From 54-19 sp038210655 (lineage in GTDB: Bacteria > Chloroflexota > Chloroflexia > Chloroheliales > Chloroheliaceae): a stretch of DNA of 64,000 nt. The stretch spans positions 62,001 to 126,000 of the forward strand of contig JBBQWM010000012.1 of the NCBI GenBank assembly GCA_038210655.1, read 5' to 3'. Below are positions 42,414 through 51,970 of this stretch, one piece after another; within the stretch, counting starts at the first letter, position 1; every line of letters begins with the position of its first letter. A program made the translations under genes and the position numbers. The notes beneath the pieces are model-generated. The model searched no databases. It worked only from the letters and a program-made list of their open reading frames with translations, and was not told where the DNA came from.

Positions 42414-45023
42414 ATGAACAAAATAATCTCTTATCCTCGTGAACGGGAAACCCGCTTAATACCGGCGGATTTATTTCGGATGTACCGACAGCGTAGCGAA
42501 TTGAATTATAGCGAGTTGAGCCGGTTGCTGGGTTTTAAGAGCGACCGAATGGTACAAATTTGGGAGGGGGGTTACGGTCTGCCAACCGCCTCGCGGTTGC
42601 AAAAACTGATCGAAATTTATTTGGATCAGGCCGTTTTCGCCCCGGAGCAAGCTCGCCAGGAGGTTCGCCAACTTTGGGATAGCGTCAGGCAAGCCACCGA
42701 GAGCTTTGGTAAGACGACCCGGCCCTATCCCGAATTTGATAATAGCTGGTTTGAGAAATTGCTGGCGGGTCAGACCCAGCCTGAACCAGCCTCACTGCAC
42801 TCTACTCGGCCTTTTCTCATCCCACCACCGGAGGCTGCTGCTTCATCCCCGCCTGACAATTTGCCTGCTCCGCTCAGTTCTTTTATCGGACGGGAGCGGG
42901 AAATAGCGACCGGTTGTGCTTTGCTGCATCGGAGAGGGGTGCGCTTGCTGACCCTGATCGGCCCGGCGGGGACTGGCAAGACCCGGTTGGCGCTCCGTAT
43001 GGCGGCTAATTTGCTGGACGAAGGCGAAGGGCGGGATGGTCTTTATTTTGTGGCACTGGCAACCGCGACCGACGCGGATCAAGTGCTGGCGGCTATTGCT
43101 CAGGCGTTGGATGTCAAAGAGACCGCTGGGCAACCTCTTTTGCAAAGCCTCAAACGCCATTTGCACGATAAACAAACTCTGCTCGTGCTAGATAATTTTG
43201 AACAAGTAGTGTCGGCTGGCCCTTTGATAGCTGAATTGCTGGTCGCCGCTCCCCGGCTCAAAGCCCTGGCGACGAGCCGTCAGGTTTTGCAGCTTTACGG
43301 AGAGCAACAATTCGAGGTTCCGCCGCTCAGGTTGCCCTCGGATGATTTGGAAGGCAAACTTTTGGCGATAACGAAGGGGGCGGTGCGGCCCGACCCGGCG
43401 GTTATTACTGCGACGCTTTTGCAACAGTCGGAGGCGGTTCAGCTTTTCGTCGAACGGGCGAAGTTGGTCAAGCCCGATTTCGTGTTGACCCCCGATAACG
43501 CGGCTGCTGTCACCCAACTTTGCCGCCGGTTGGATGGGCTACCTCTAGCGCTTGAGTTGGCAGCGGCTCAGGTCAAATTGTTCTCGCCTGCCGCATTGGT
43601 CGTCCAGTTGGGGATGGTGGCGGGGTTTCAGCCTTATTTGCGTTGGTCGCCCCACACCTCCGGCGACCGCCCGGAACGCCAGCAAACCCTGGAACGGGCG
43701 CTGGATTGGAGCTATCGGCTGCTGAGTGTTGAGGAACAGCAGTTTTTCCGAGGTTTAGGCGTTTTTGTAAACGGGTGGACGGCTCCGGCAGCTAAGTCGG
43801 TGGTCGGTTTGTCGGGCGAAGGGTTGACCGCTCTGGTGGACAAGAGTCTGGTAAAGCACAAGACAGGTCGAGATGGGCAACCCCGTTTTGAGTTGCTGGA
43901 AACGCTACGTGAATATACTTTGCTGCGGTTGCGCGAGAATAGGGCCGAAAGCGGCAAGCAAGAACTGGACGACCTTCACTACCACCACGCCCTTTATTAC
44001 CTCGAATTGGTTGAGGAGGCCGGGCCTCAATTGACCGGGCCGGAGCAGACCCTTTGGTACGCCCGGCTAGAAGACGAACACGACAATTTGCGGGCGGCGC
44101 TCGGCTGGTTGTTAGAACAGGGCTGGCGGGCTAGTAATCTGGAACTGGCGGCCCGGTTAGCGGCAGGCTTGCGGATGTTCTGGTGGGTGCGAGGCTATTT
44201 GAGTGAAGGACGGCGCTGGTTGGAGACGACGTTGGCCCAGGTGCGGGCCAGCAAGGGCGGCGCGACTGTGGCGGCGGCGGTCTTGGGTAAGCTGGTTAAC
44301 GCTGCCGGGACGCTGGCCTTTTCGCAAAATGATTACGGACGGGCGCACGCCTTGTATCTGGAAGCTTTACGACTCCATTGCGAATTGCAGGATAAGACCG
44401 GGCAGGCGCTCAATTTGAACAATCTGGGGTCAGCGGTTCTCAACCAGGGTGACTTTGCCGGGGCCAGAAAGTATTACCAGGAAAGTCTCAAGTTACGCTA
44501 CGAATTGGGCGACACCTATATGACGGCGGTTGCGCTTGGCAATTTGGGGACGCTGGATCGGCTGGAAGGCGACTACGTTCAGGCCGAAGTCCGTTGCGAA
44601 CAATGCCTGACCCTCACCCGTGAGGTGGGCAACCAGCAAGGAATTGCTCGTGCGCTGAACTACCTGGGAGCGATTGCCTTCGACCGAGAGCAATACGAAC
44701 GGTCGGCCCAATTGCCAAAGGAGAGCCTGACCTTGCGCCAACAGATTGGCGACCGGGGCGGGATCGCTGAATGTCTGGAACGCTTGGCCGGGTTGAGCGG
44801 AGTGCAGCGCGATCCGGGTCGGGCGGCTCGGCTTTTTGGGGCGGCGGAGCGCTTGCGCGAGACGATTGGCGCACCCCTTCCGCCCTATCTCCAACCCGAT
44901 TACGACCGAGATCTGGCGCTTGCCCGCAAAGATTACCCCCCGTCCGATTTTGCGACAGCCTGGGCCGAAGGCCGGGCGCTCCCGCTCGATCACATCATTG
45001 TGTATGGGTTGGAAAGAAGCTAG
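42414..45023 (+). CDS. XRE-like HTH / NB-ARC ATPase / TPR regulator
   Basis: 869 residues. An N-terminal helix-turn-helix (about 15-72, RMYRQRSELNYSELSRLLGF) leads into a Pro-rich linker, an AAA/STAND-type ATPase (about 155-500; Walker A GPAGTGKT at 183-190, Walker B TLLVLDNFEQV), and TPR-like repeats in the C-terminal third (RAHALYLEALRLHCELQDKT). This matches bacterial STAND regulators of the COG3903 type, which switch on genes after ligand binding. GGAG 7 nt before ATG 42414 favours it over TTG 42390. Regulated genes are unknown; the two membrane genes downstream on the same strand are candidates. Confidence 0.88.
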   Translation: MNKIISYPRERETRLIPADLFRMYRQRSELNYSELSRLLGFKSDRMVQIWEGGYGLPTASRLQKLIEIYLDQAVFAPEQARQEVRQLWDSVRQATESFGKTTRPYPEFDNSWFEKLLAGQTQPEPASLHSTRPFLIPPPEAAASSPPDNLPAPLSSFIGREREIATGCALLHRRGVRLLTLIGPAGTGKTRLALRMAANLLDEGEGRDGLYFVALATATDADQVLAAIAQALDVKETAGQPLLQSLKRHLHDKQTLLVLDNFEQVVSAGPLIAELLVAAPRLKALATSRQVLQLYGEQQFEVPPLRLPSDDLEGKLLAITKGAVRPDPAVITATLLQQSEAVQLFVERAKLVKPDFVLTPDNAAAVTQLCRRLDGLPLALELAAAQVKLFSPAALVVQLGMVAGFQPYLRWSPHTSGDRPERQQTLERALDWSYRLLSVEEQQFFRGLGVFVNGWTAPAAKSVVGLSGEGLTALVDKSLVKHKTGRDGQPRFELLETLREYTLLRLRENRAESGKQELDDLHYHHALYYLELVEEAGPQLTGPEQTLWYARLEDEHDNLRAALGWLLEQGWRASNLELAARLAAGLRMFWWVRGYLSEGRRWLETTLAQVRASKGGATVAAAVLGKLVNAAGTLAFSQNDYGRAHALYLEALRLHCELQDKTGQALNLNNLGSAVLNQGDFAGARKYYQESLKLRYELGDTYMTAVALGNLGTLDRLEGDYVQAEVRCEQCLTLTREVGNQQGIARALNYLGAIAFDREQYERSAQLPKESLTLRQQIGDRGGIAECLERLAGLSGVQRDPGRAARLFGAAERLRETIGAPLPPYLQPDYDRDLALARKDYPPSDFATAWAEGRALPLDHIIVYGLERS

Positions 45024-45085
45024 GCGCGGGCCGGATTGAACAATTTAGCTGCCGGAGCCGTTTATAAGGGCAAGGGGGTCAGCTA

Positions 45086-48076
45086 GTGCAGCTAAAAGGC
45101 CGGAAAAGTCGCTTTCGTCCACCTGTGGCGGCGGTCGATCAGCAAATAAAGAATGAGGCGACCCGACCGGCGGAGCAATCCGGCGGTGGGGTGGTTCAGT
45201 CGCGTCCGGGGCGGGGTCGTCCGCGCCAAAGCCTGCTATGGGCCGGGCTGGTCGGTGGGCTGACGCTAGGGCTGACCTGGCTGGCGCTATGGCTCACGCC
45301 ACCCGAACGGCAGGTTTTGGTCGGTCTGGAAGATACCAGCCCCTACACGACCTCTTTTTATCTCCCCGAAAAAAACGCCAGCTTCAGCTACCGTTGGACC
45401 CGCCCGGAATGGCAACTGCGCTTTGCGGCGGTCGGGTCGCGCCCCTATCAACTGCGACTGGCTTTGCTTAGTCCGGCCCAAAACCCGCTAGAGGTGACGG
45501 ACAGCGCCGGGCGGCTGATCGCTACGTTTAGTCCGACCGCCGAATTACAGACCTACCGTCTAACGATCCCTGCCGGGGCCGTCACAAGTAGTGGCGATCT
45601 GCTGCTGTACTTCAAGACTGCCCGCTATATCCCGGCTACTCCCGACCAGCGCGAACTTGGCCTGGTTGTTGCCAGCCTCGATCTGAAAGGGCAGGGGTTA
45701 AGCCTGCCGCCCCTGGTTGTGATCGTGATCGGGCTGGCGGTCTACGGGTTGGGGCCGAGGCTCCTTCGGGTCAGACGCAAGCGGCTAATTTACAGGCTGG
45801 CTTTGCTGGTCGCTACCGGGCTGGTCGGACTGATTACGTTTTGGCATATCAGCCCGGATTACCGTTTCGAGCCGGACGACCCAACTTTAGACGCGGCCCT
45901 TTCAGGCTTTTACAAGGCCGAGCGCAACGAAGCTTACGCCTATCGCTGGGCGCAACCCGATTGGCAACTGAATTTGCCCCAAATCGAGCGCGGCAACTAC
46001 GAATTGCGGTTGGGCGCTCTCGCCCCGGAGCCAGTCACGGTCAGCCTGACCGATAGCCTGAGCGGGCAAATCCTAACTACCTTTCAAGTCACCGACCGTT
46101 GGAAGCTATATACTCTGGCGCTTCCATCGGACGGGCAGTTACAGCTGGCTTTTCACAGCCCCGGCTATCTCTCGCCTTTCGACTCGGACGACCGCAGGCT
46201 AGGCTTGATGATCTCGCAACTCGACCTCAAGCGGCAAAACGAAAGCGGCCTACTCTGGCTGGCTCTAGCATGGCTTGCTTATCTCCTATTGCTATTTCCG
46301 CTCGTCATAAGTGTCTTCAAAAGTGATCAGACATCAGAAATTAGAAATCAGAAATTAGAGATCAGAAATCAGGTATCAGGTATCAGCGATCAGGTTTCAG
46401 GTATTAGCGATCAGGTGTTAGGTATCAGCGATCAGGTGTCAGGTATTAGCAATCAACCCATCACAGCCCAACTTCCCACACCCGATCCTCAGCCCTCAGT
46501 CCTCAGTCCTCAGTCCTCCTTTTTCAGCCCTCAGTCCTCAGCCCTCATTCCTCTTGCCTTGCTCGGCTTTGGCTTGCGGGCGATCAATCCGGGGGCCTTG
46601 AGCATTTTTATAGACGAGGCGTTGCATATTCGGGCGGCGCAAATGGTGCAGGCCGGGGGCGGCTTGGACGGACTGTTCGTAATGGCAATCGATAGCAAAG
46701 CTCTACACGGGTGGGTGCTGGCTGGAATGTACGGGTTGGTCGGGGCCGATCAGTTCTTGTTATGGGCGCGGTTATTTTCGGCTTTATGTGGGTTGGTGAC
46801 GCTGTTGGCTTGCTATGGGCTGGCGGCGCGGCTGTTTTCGGTACGGGCCGGGCTAGTGGCTGCCGGATTATGGGCGATCCTACCCTTTGCGGTCTGGCAC
46901 GACCGTCTGGCGTTGGTAGACCCCCTTATGACGACGCTGGTCAGCCTTGCGCTTTATTTCAGCTTGCGGGGGTTGGAAGTATCGGGGCGGTGGGCCGGGT
47001 TAGGGTACGGGCTGTTGGCAGGGTTTTGCCTGACCACCGCTCTTTTGACCAAGTTACCGGCCTTGCTGATTGCCCCGGCCCCACTACTGGCCCTGGCTCT
47101 GCTCTATCGTCCCGCCGAATGGAAGTGGCGATGGCCCCGGTTGGGGCCAATCTATGCCATCTTTGGCCTGACCGTTCTGCCGGTAATCGCTCTCTACAAC
47201 GGGCGGTGGGGCGGAGGCCAGCAGGAGGACAAGTTGAGCGGCCCCCAACTCGGTCTGCTCTGGGACAACTTGCTCACGCTGGCACAATGGAGCTATACTT
47301 ATTTGACCTTGCCTTTGAGCTTGCTGATTGTTTTGGGCTGGCGGTTCGCTTTTAGCCAAAACTGGCGGGTTGCCCTCTTTTTGGGCCTGACCGCCTTGCT
47401 GCCCGGTCTGGTGATGGCGGCTACCGCCCGAACGCTCTATCCGCGCTATCTGTTATTCTGTCTGGTTCCGGCCCTGGTAATGGCTGCCGGAGGTCTGGTC
47501 TATGGCCTGGATCGGCTGCGGGAAAGTTTGAAACCGGGCGCGAAACGCTATCTTGCACCGTTGGTAGCGGTCGGGCTGCTGCTGTTGAGCTTGCCTGCAC
47601 TCTGGTTCGACTTTCAGACTGTCACCGACCCGGCTCAGGTCAGCCTGCCAAAAGTAGACCGCTTTCAGTATATCGAAGGTTGGCCTGCCGGGGGCAAGGT
47701 CGAGCAAATGGCGACCTACCTGCGCGATAGTGAGCCGCAAAACGGTCAGGTACTGACGGTTATCGGGGCAGACTATATTTCGTACAGCGCTTTGCAAATT
47801 TATCTCGCGCCGCGTCCCGCGCTAAATTTGCTTTTCGCTGCCGGGATGTCTCCGGTCCGACTGGAAAAAAAGGTGCGGACGGCCCTGACCAGCGGCCCCA
47901 CCTTTTTGCTGCTGATCGAGCCAAAGTATAACGAATTGTTGCAAAACTACCGCCAGACCTATCCCGATCTTACTTTCCAACCGACCCTTACGCTCGATAG
48001 ACCGGGTGGGCAGTATCGGTTGGTGGCCTATCGCTTACTTGGCAGGGCGAACCCGCCAGCTCGAGCATTTGTCTAA
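45086..48076 (+). CDS. large membrane glycosyltransferase-like protein with in-frame repeats
   Basis: 996 residues in two parts. The N-terminal part has a helix near 50-70 and two similar extracellular beta domains (about 75-200 and 265-380; both contain a YxYRW(T/A)xPxWQL-like strand), each closed by a helix. The C-terminal part from about 490 is a GT39/ArnT-like multi-pass glycosyltransferase: FIDEALHIRAAQMV holds the catalytic acidic pair, and LPFAVWHDRLALVDPLMT is typical. The parts are joined by a stretch encoded by heptanucleotide repeats (46332-46457, 46487-46549), giving seven-residue protein repeats such as GISDQVS. The start is GTG at 45086 behind AAGGGGG. Confidence 0.75.
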   Translation: MQLKGRKSRFRPPVAAVDQQIKNEATRPAEQSGGGVVQSRPGRGRPRQSLLWAGLVGGLTLGLTWLALWLTPPERQVLVGLEDTSPYTTSFYLPEKNASFSYRWTRPEWQLRFAAVGSRPYQLRLALLSPAQNPLEVTDSAGRLIATFSPTAELQTYRLTIPAGAVTSSGDLLLYFKTARYIPATPDQRELGLVVASLDLKGQGLSLPPLVVIVIGLAVYGLGPRLLRVRRKRLIYRLALLVATGLVGLITFWHISPDYRFEPDDPTLDAALSGFYKAERNEAYAYRWAQPDWQLNLPQIERGNYELRLGALAPEPVTVSLTDSLSGQILTTFQVTDRWKLYTLALPSDGQLQLAFHSPGYLSPFDSDDRRLGLMISQLDLKRQNESGLLWLALAWLAYLLLLFPLVISVFKSDQTSEIRNQKLEIRNQVSGISDQVSGISDQVLGISDQVSGISNQPITAQLPTPDPQPSVLSPQSSFFSPQSSALIPLALLGFGLRAINPGALSIFIDEALHIRAAQMVQAGGGLDGLFVMAIDSKALHGWVLAGMYGLVGADQFLLWARLFSALCGLVTLLACYGLAARLFSVRAGLVAAGLWAILPFAVWHDRLALVDPLMTTLVSLALYFSLRGLEVSGRWAGLGYGLLAGFCLTTALLTKLPALLIAPAPLLALALLYRPAEWKWRWPRLGPIYAIFGLTVLPVIALYNGRWGGGQQEDKLSGPQLGLLWDNLLTLAQWSYTYLTLPLSLLIVLGWRFAFSQNWRVALFLGLTALLPGLVMAATARTLYPRYLLFCLVPALVMAAGGLVYGLDRLRESLKPGAKRYLAPLVAVGLLLLSLPALWFDFQTVTDPAQVSLPKVDRFQYIEGWPAGGKVEQMATYLRDSEPQNGQVLTVIGADYISYSALQIYLAPRPALNLLFAAGMSPVRLEKKVRTALTSGPTFLLLIEPKYNELLQNYRQTYPDLTFQPTLTLDRPGGQYRLVAYRLLGRANPPARAFV
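46332..46549 (+). repeat. coding heptanucleotide tandem repeats (18 + 9 units)
   Basis: From 46332 to 46457 there are 18 consecutive seven-base units of the type ATCAGGT, ATTAGCG, GTTAGGT, with no break in phase. From 46487 to 46549 come nine more of the type CTCAGTC/CTCAGCC. Because 3 x 7 = 21, the frame stays open and yields seven-residue repeats. The same heptamers occur in non-coding spacers at 521, 16245, 39369 and 52036. Confidence 0.93.
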
Positions 48077-48087
48077 AAGGTTTTGCG

Positions 48088-49704
48088 ATGCTAAAACCGA
48101 CCTCCGCACCTAAAACCGCCTCGGCCCACTCTACCGAACCGCCGGAGATAAGTCAACGCCCCCTATTCTGGCTGGGCCGGAGCAGTCAGGCGTTGCGGCT
48201 GCTGATCCTGACGACCCTGACCGCCCGCTTGCTGACGATGCCGCAATTTATCGAGTCGGGCGATGGGCTTTTCTTTGCGCGAGGGGTGGTGCGCTATTCG
48301 ACCTATGAAGTGCGCCCGCACTGGCCGGGCTACCCGGTCTATATCTGGTTGGGCCAGCTTTTTCACCTGGCAATCCCCGACCCGGCCCTGGCCCTCCATC
48401 TGATCGCCGTACTCGCCTCGTCCCTGAGCATCTGGCCTATCGCAGCCTTAACTTCCGATTTGCGGCGCGAAGGGGGCGGCACAACCGAGCAGGCCCAACT
48501 TTGCGGCTTGATAGCCGGGCTGACCTGGGCTTTGTTGCCCTTGCCCTGGCTTTCCGGCAGCGAAATCTATAGCGATGGGGTCGCGATCTTTGTAGGGTTG
48601 GTCTTACTCTGGTTAAGCTGGCGTGGAATGCAGGCCGGGGTAGCCGCCGGAGGCTGGTTATTGCCTGCCGCCGTGTTGGGTGGATTGCTGCCGGGGGTCA
48701 GGCTGTCCTATTTTGTGCTGCTGTTGCCCTTGGTTTATGCCGTCTGGCGACAGCGTGGGCAGCGCGTTTTTGGTTGGCCTTTACCGTTCGTGACGCTGGT
48801 TGCAGTTGGCTTGAGTGGGATAACCTGGTTTGGCTGGCAATTAGCGGTCGAGGGCGGACGCTTCTTTGAAGCGTCTAATAACCATCTGAGCGGTCATTTC
48901 CAGACCTGGGGTGGCAGTCTCTTGACCGACCCGGACGGGTATACTCGCCCGGTACGTCTGCTCTATTTGACGGTTGTTTACGGGTTGGGCGGGTGGTGGC
49001 CGGAGGGCGGTATTCCCCTCTGGCGGTTGCCGCTCAGTTTGTTGGTAATCGGGTTGGGGGGCTTGGGAGGTTGGCGGCTAGGGCGGCGAGGTGGGCGCGT
49101 GGCCCAAAGGTTGCTGGCTCTCTGGCTGTGGCCTTATTTGCTGTGGGTGCTGGTCAGCCACGACTTGAATATCGCTCGTTATACTTTCCCGGTTATCGCA
49201 CTGCTGGCGATCCTGGTTGGGTTGGGTTGGCCGGATTGGGTCGGTTGGCGCAGGCTGGCCCTGATTGCGGCCCTGGCGGGTTCGTTAGCTTTGGTTACAG
49301 TTCCGCTTGCGCTCGATCACCGCCTCAGCCCGCCGGTTGGTGAAAGTCTGGCGGTGTATGTCAATACCCAACTCGACCCGGCTACCACCGCCCTGCTTTT
49401 GACCGAGAACACTCCGCCCCCGGCCTTTATTCACATCTTCCTGTTTGAGCGGGCCGCCGCCCATCCCTATAACGCTATCGAGGCCCGTCAGTTGCAGTCC
49501 GAAACCGAAAAGCTCGAACGCGAAGGTCGCACCGTCTACACCCCCTGGTCGCCTGGCAATCCACCGACCGGCCCGGTAGACGGCGGGAAATGGGTAGCGG
49601 TCGCCCGTTTCAACCAACCGCGTCTGCTCGACTCGCTCTCTGATCTGGGAGGGGCAGGCGAGGTCTGGCTCTACCGACATATCCCCACCGCACCCCAACC
49701 CTGA
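48088..49704 (+). CDS. multi-pass membrane glycosyltransferase-like protein
   Basis: 538 residues with about ten to twelve helices and a C-terminal soluble domain of about 110 residues. The loop after the first helix (FIESGDGLFFARGVVRYS then RPHWPGYPVY) has the acidic residue and aromatic pattern of GT-C enzymes. It follows the 996-residue protein by 11 bp on the same strand and is probably co-transcribed, so the two may act on the same lipid-linked glycan. AAAAGG upstream supports the ATG. Confidence 0.65.
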   Translation: MLKPTSAPKTASAHSTEPPEISQRPLFWLGRSSQALRLLILTTLTARLLTMPQFIESGDGLFFARGVVRYSTYEVRPHWPGYPVYIWLGQLFHLAIPDPALALHLIAVLASSLSIWPIAALTSDLRREGGGTTEQAQLCGLIAGLTWALLPLPWLSGSEIYSDGVAIFVGLVLLWLSWRGMQAGVAAGGWLLPAAVLGGLLPGVRLSYFVLLLPLVYAVWRQRGQRVFGWPLPFVTLVAVGLSGITWFGWQLAVEGGRFFEASNNHLSGHFQTWGGSLLTDPDGYTRPVRLLYLTVVYGLGGWWPEGGIPLWRLPLSLLVIGLGGLGGWRLGRRGGRVAQRLLALWLWPYLLWVLVSHDLNIARYTFPVIALLAILVGLGWPDWVGWRRLALIAALAGSLALVTVPLALDHRLSPPVGESLAVYVNTQLDPATTALLLTENTPPPAFIHIFLFERAAAHPYNAIEARQLQSETEKLEREGRTVYTPWSPGNPPTGPVDGGKWVAVARFNQPRLLDSLSDLGGAGEVWLYRHIPTAPQP

Positions 49705-49739
49705 CATTTAGGGAAGCAAATAAAAATAATTGTTCCAAT

Positions 49740-49815
49740 GTAGGGGCAACCCTGGGTGGTTGCCCTCGGAGATCGTGCCGGGTGTTCACGGGCAACCACC
49801 CAGGGTTGCCCCTAC
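49740..49815. repeat. REPIN-like inverted repeat, family B, copy B4
   Basis: Arms 49740-49765 and 49790-49815. Compared with the other copies GGCGACC becomes GGCAACC, and CTTGTGG becomes CTGGGTGG, in both arms together. The loop keeps TCGGAGA and GTGTTCAC. It lies between two convergent genes. Confidence 0.85.
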
Positions 49816-49842
49816 CGGCATATTTTATTATTGTTGAGGCCC

Positions 49843-51018
49843 TTACAGAAGCGCGGCCAACCTATTACAAAATCGCTCGACTTCCGCTTCGGAATTGTAA
49901 TAATGCACCGAAGCCCGCACCATTGTTGGCAACTGGCGGTTTTCGGCATCCAGGCGGGCGTAATTGGGAACCGAAATCGAGACGTTGATTTTATGGGCCG
50001 CTAATTCACGTTGGATTGCTTCGGCTTCTTGGCTCGCCGCGCTAAACGTGACAATACCGCACTTTTCGGCCCCGATGTCGCGCACTGTCACGCCCGGTAA
50101 GTCGCTCAAGCGGCTACGCAAATCGGCGGCGAGGGTTGTTACCCTTTCTTTGATATTGTCCAAACCCCAACCGAGCGCGTAATCTATTGCTACTCCCAGC
50201 CCGATCTTGGCGGCGTAGTTACATTCCCAGTTCTCGAAACGGCGGGCATCAGGTCGCATTTCGTATCGATCCAGCGCGACCCATTCCGCCGCGTGCAAAT
50301 CTAAAAAGGGTGGTTCCAGCCGATCAAGAATGTCGCGCCGGACATAGAGAAAGCCGGTTCCACGTGGGCCACGCAAAAACTTGCGCCCGGTCGCCGATAG
50401 AAAGTCACAGCCAATTTCCTCGACGTTTACCGGCATTTGCCCGACCGCCTGGCAGCTATCCAGCAAATAGGGTATCCCCGCGTCGCGGGCGATCTTGCCG
50501 ACTGCCGCCGCCGGGTTGACCAGCCCACCGTTGGTTGGTACGTGGGTAATGGCGATTAGCTTGACCCGTTCGTCAATCGCGTTTTGCAAAACTTCGATGG
50601 AAATCTGACCGTATTCGTCACTTGGTACGACCTCGATGATCGCGCCGGTTTTGCGGGCGATCTGCAAAAAGGCAATGTAGTTGCTGGCATATTCCGAAAA
50701 AGCGGTCAAAATGCGGTCGCCAGGGCCGAGCGGTAGCGAGTAAAACGCCATATCCCAGGCGCGAGTGGCATTTTCGACAATCGCAATTTCGTCGCGCTGG
50801 CAACCCAGCAATCGGGCGGTCACATCATAAACATTTTCGACCGCTTGGTTGGCTTGCTTTGCCGCTTCGTAGCCGCCGATTTGAGCTTCCAATTGCAAAT
50901 GGGCGATAGTTGCATCTAGTACAGGTTGGGGTGTCAAAGCTGCGCCCGCGTTGTTAAAATGCAGTACATTCTCGCAGCCAGGGGTATCCTGTCTGGCTCG
51001 TTCGAGGTTGATCGTCAT
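49843..51018 (-). CDS. class V aminotransferase / cysteine desulfurase-like PLP enzyme
   Basis: 391 residues of PLP fold type I. The Schiff-base lysine is Lys213 in SATGRKFLRGPRGTGFLYV, and the PLP-nitrogen aspartate is Asp187 (LLDSCQAVG). The N-terminal FNNAGAALTP is shared with isopenicillin N epimerase-like and cysteine-desulfurase-like members. The mobile catalytic Cys loop of IscS is not evident, so sulfur transfer is doubtful; transamination, epimerization or C-S lyase activity are possible. It is the last gene of the minus-strand run that begins at 61866, so it may act on the imported substrate. Confidence 0.85.
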   Translation of the reverse strand: MTINLERARQDTPGCENVLHFNNAGAALTPQPVLDATIAHLQLEAQIGGYEAAKQANQAVENVYDVTARLLGCQRDEIAIVENATRAWDMAFYSLPLGPGDRILTAFSEYASNYIAFLQIARKTGAIIEVVPSDEYGQISIEVLQNAIDERVKLIAITHVPTNGGLVNPAAAVGKIARDAGIPYLLDSCQAVGQMPVNVEEIGCDFLSATGRKFLRGPRGTGFLYVRRDILDRLEPPFLDLHAAEWVALDRYEMRPDARRFENWECNYAAKIGLGVAIDYALGWGLDNIKERVTTLAADLRSRLSDLPGVTVRDIGAEKCGIVTFSAASQEAEAIQRELAAHKINVSISVPNYARLDAENRQLPTMVRASVHYYNSEAEVERFCNRLAALL

Positions 51019-51039
51019 TGTCTCCTTACTTTCGACTAA

Positions 51040-51525
51040 TCAGATTGTTTCCGTGCCGATAGCAACCGCGACGCTGGCTAGATATTCGGCTACTATCGGG
51101 GCGGCTTCCTGGCTATATTCGTTAAGAATTCGCTCCGACTGCTGATCGAAAAGCGACCCATCTTCGCGGTTCAAGACCATAATTGCACCTAGCAAACGAC
51201 CTTCCTGGTAGATTGGAACGGCCAGCGCCGTATCAATGCCGAGGGCTTTGGCGTGATCCTGGCGTACCCGGTTATCGCCTGCCGTCTGGCAAACCAGCAC
51301 CGGTTCGCCCGCCTGAAAAGTTGTCCCGCATAGGCCACTGGTTGCGGCAGGCGCTCGGCGATTTTGCAAGCGGTCAATATGTTTGCCCGTCCCGGTCGCG
51401 TAATATACCTGCTGCCCATCGTCCTCAGCCAGGGCGACCACCACCGTTTCAGCGTTGGTTAGCTCTTTGGCTCGTTCCGCGATCTGTACAAGGCTTTGGA
51501 GCCTATCATTTTCACTTTCTGACAT
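51040..51525 (-). CDS. GAF-domain protein
   Basis: 161 residues consisting of one GAF domain: TVVVALAEDDGQQVYYATG, GLCGTTFQAGEPVLV, and TALAVPIYQEGRLLGAIMVLN are its usual blocks. GAF domains bind small ligands or chromophores. No output domain is attached, so it could be a sensor acting through a partner, or a stand-alone free-methionine-sulfoxide-reductase-like protein; the fRMsr cysteine pattern is not clear. It is closely spaced with its neighbours on both sides. Confidence 0.8.
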   Translation of the reverse strand: MSESENDRLQSLVQIAERAKELTNAETVVVALAEDDGQQVYYATGTGKHIDRLQNRRAPAATSGLCGTTFQAGEPVLVCQTAGDNRVRQDHAKALGIDTALAVPIYQEGRLLGAIMVLNREDGSLFDQQSERILNEYSQEAAPIVAEYLASVAVAIGTETI

Positions 51526-51531
51526 AATTTA

Positions 51532-51954
51532 TTAGCCTACCTTTTCTTCGGTGATCGCCATGACCTTAGTCAGCTTACCGTTTTCGATGAATTGCCAGGT
51601 GCGGCAGCGATGGGTGTCATCGACCAGATGGATCAGTTCGGCCATTTGCATCGCCGGGTTTTCCTTGTAATTCCAGATCAGCACAATGTCGTCAGTACCG
51701 ACCTCGACCGCGCTACCCTTGAGGCGTGGTATATCCAACCAGAGCCTGCCATCGGCAAACTTGCCGGGATATTCGTTGCTCTCGACTTTGCCGTCGGGCC
51801 AGGTATAGATGTTACGTTGGAAATATTCAGTCCCCTTGCGCCCGATTTCCAACCGGCTTTGGTGGGTATAGAGCAATTTGCCCTCACAATCCAACAGATT
51901 ATAAGTGCCTTCCCAGACCCCCATGTGTCGCTCAAATACAGGAAAATCCGACAT
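51532..51954 (-). CDS. lipocalin/DUF3598-like beta-barrel protein
   Basis: 140 residues, probably a calycin-type barrel. FERHMGVWEGTYNLLDCEGK at the N-terminus and alternating strands (QSRLEIGRKGTEYFQRNIY; KFADGRLWLDIPR) resemble DUF3598 and related proteins that bind hydrophobic ligands. A strong GAGGAGGTGAG site precedes the ATG at 51954. The family assignment is tentative. It lies between the transporter genes and the GAF gene in one direction. Confidence 0.6.
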   Translation of the reverse strand: MSDFPVFERHMGVWEGTYNLLDCEGKLLYTHQSRLEIGRKGTEYFQRNIYTWPDGKVESNEYPGKFADGRLWLDIPRLKGSAVEVGTDDIVLIWNYKENPAMQMAELIHLVDDTHRCRTWQFIENGKLTKVMAITEEKVG

Positions 51955-51970
51955 GTCTCACCTCCTCGGA

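Noticed and set aside
49843..51018. Assignment as IscS/SufS cysteine desulfurase
   Set aside because: The catalytic Cys loop is not evident and no iron-sulfur assembly genes are nearby; kept as a general class V PLP enzyme.
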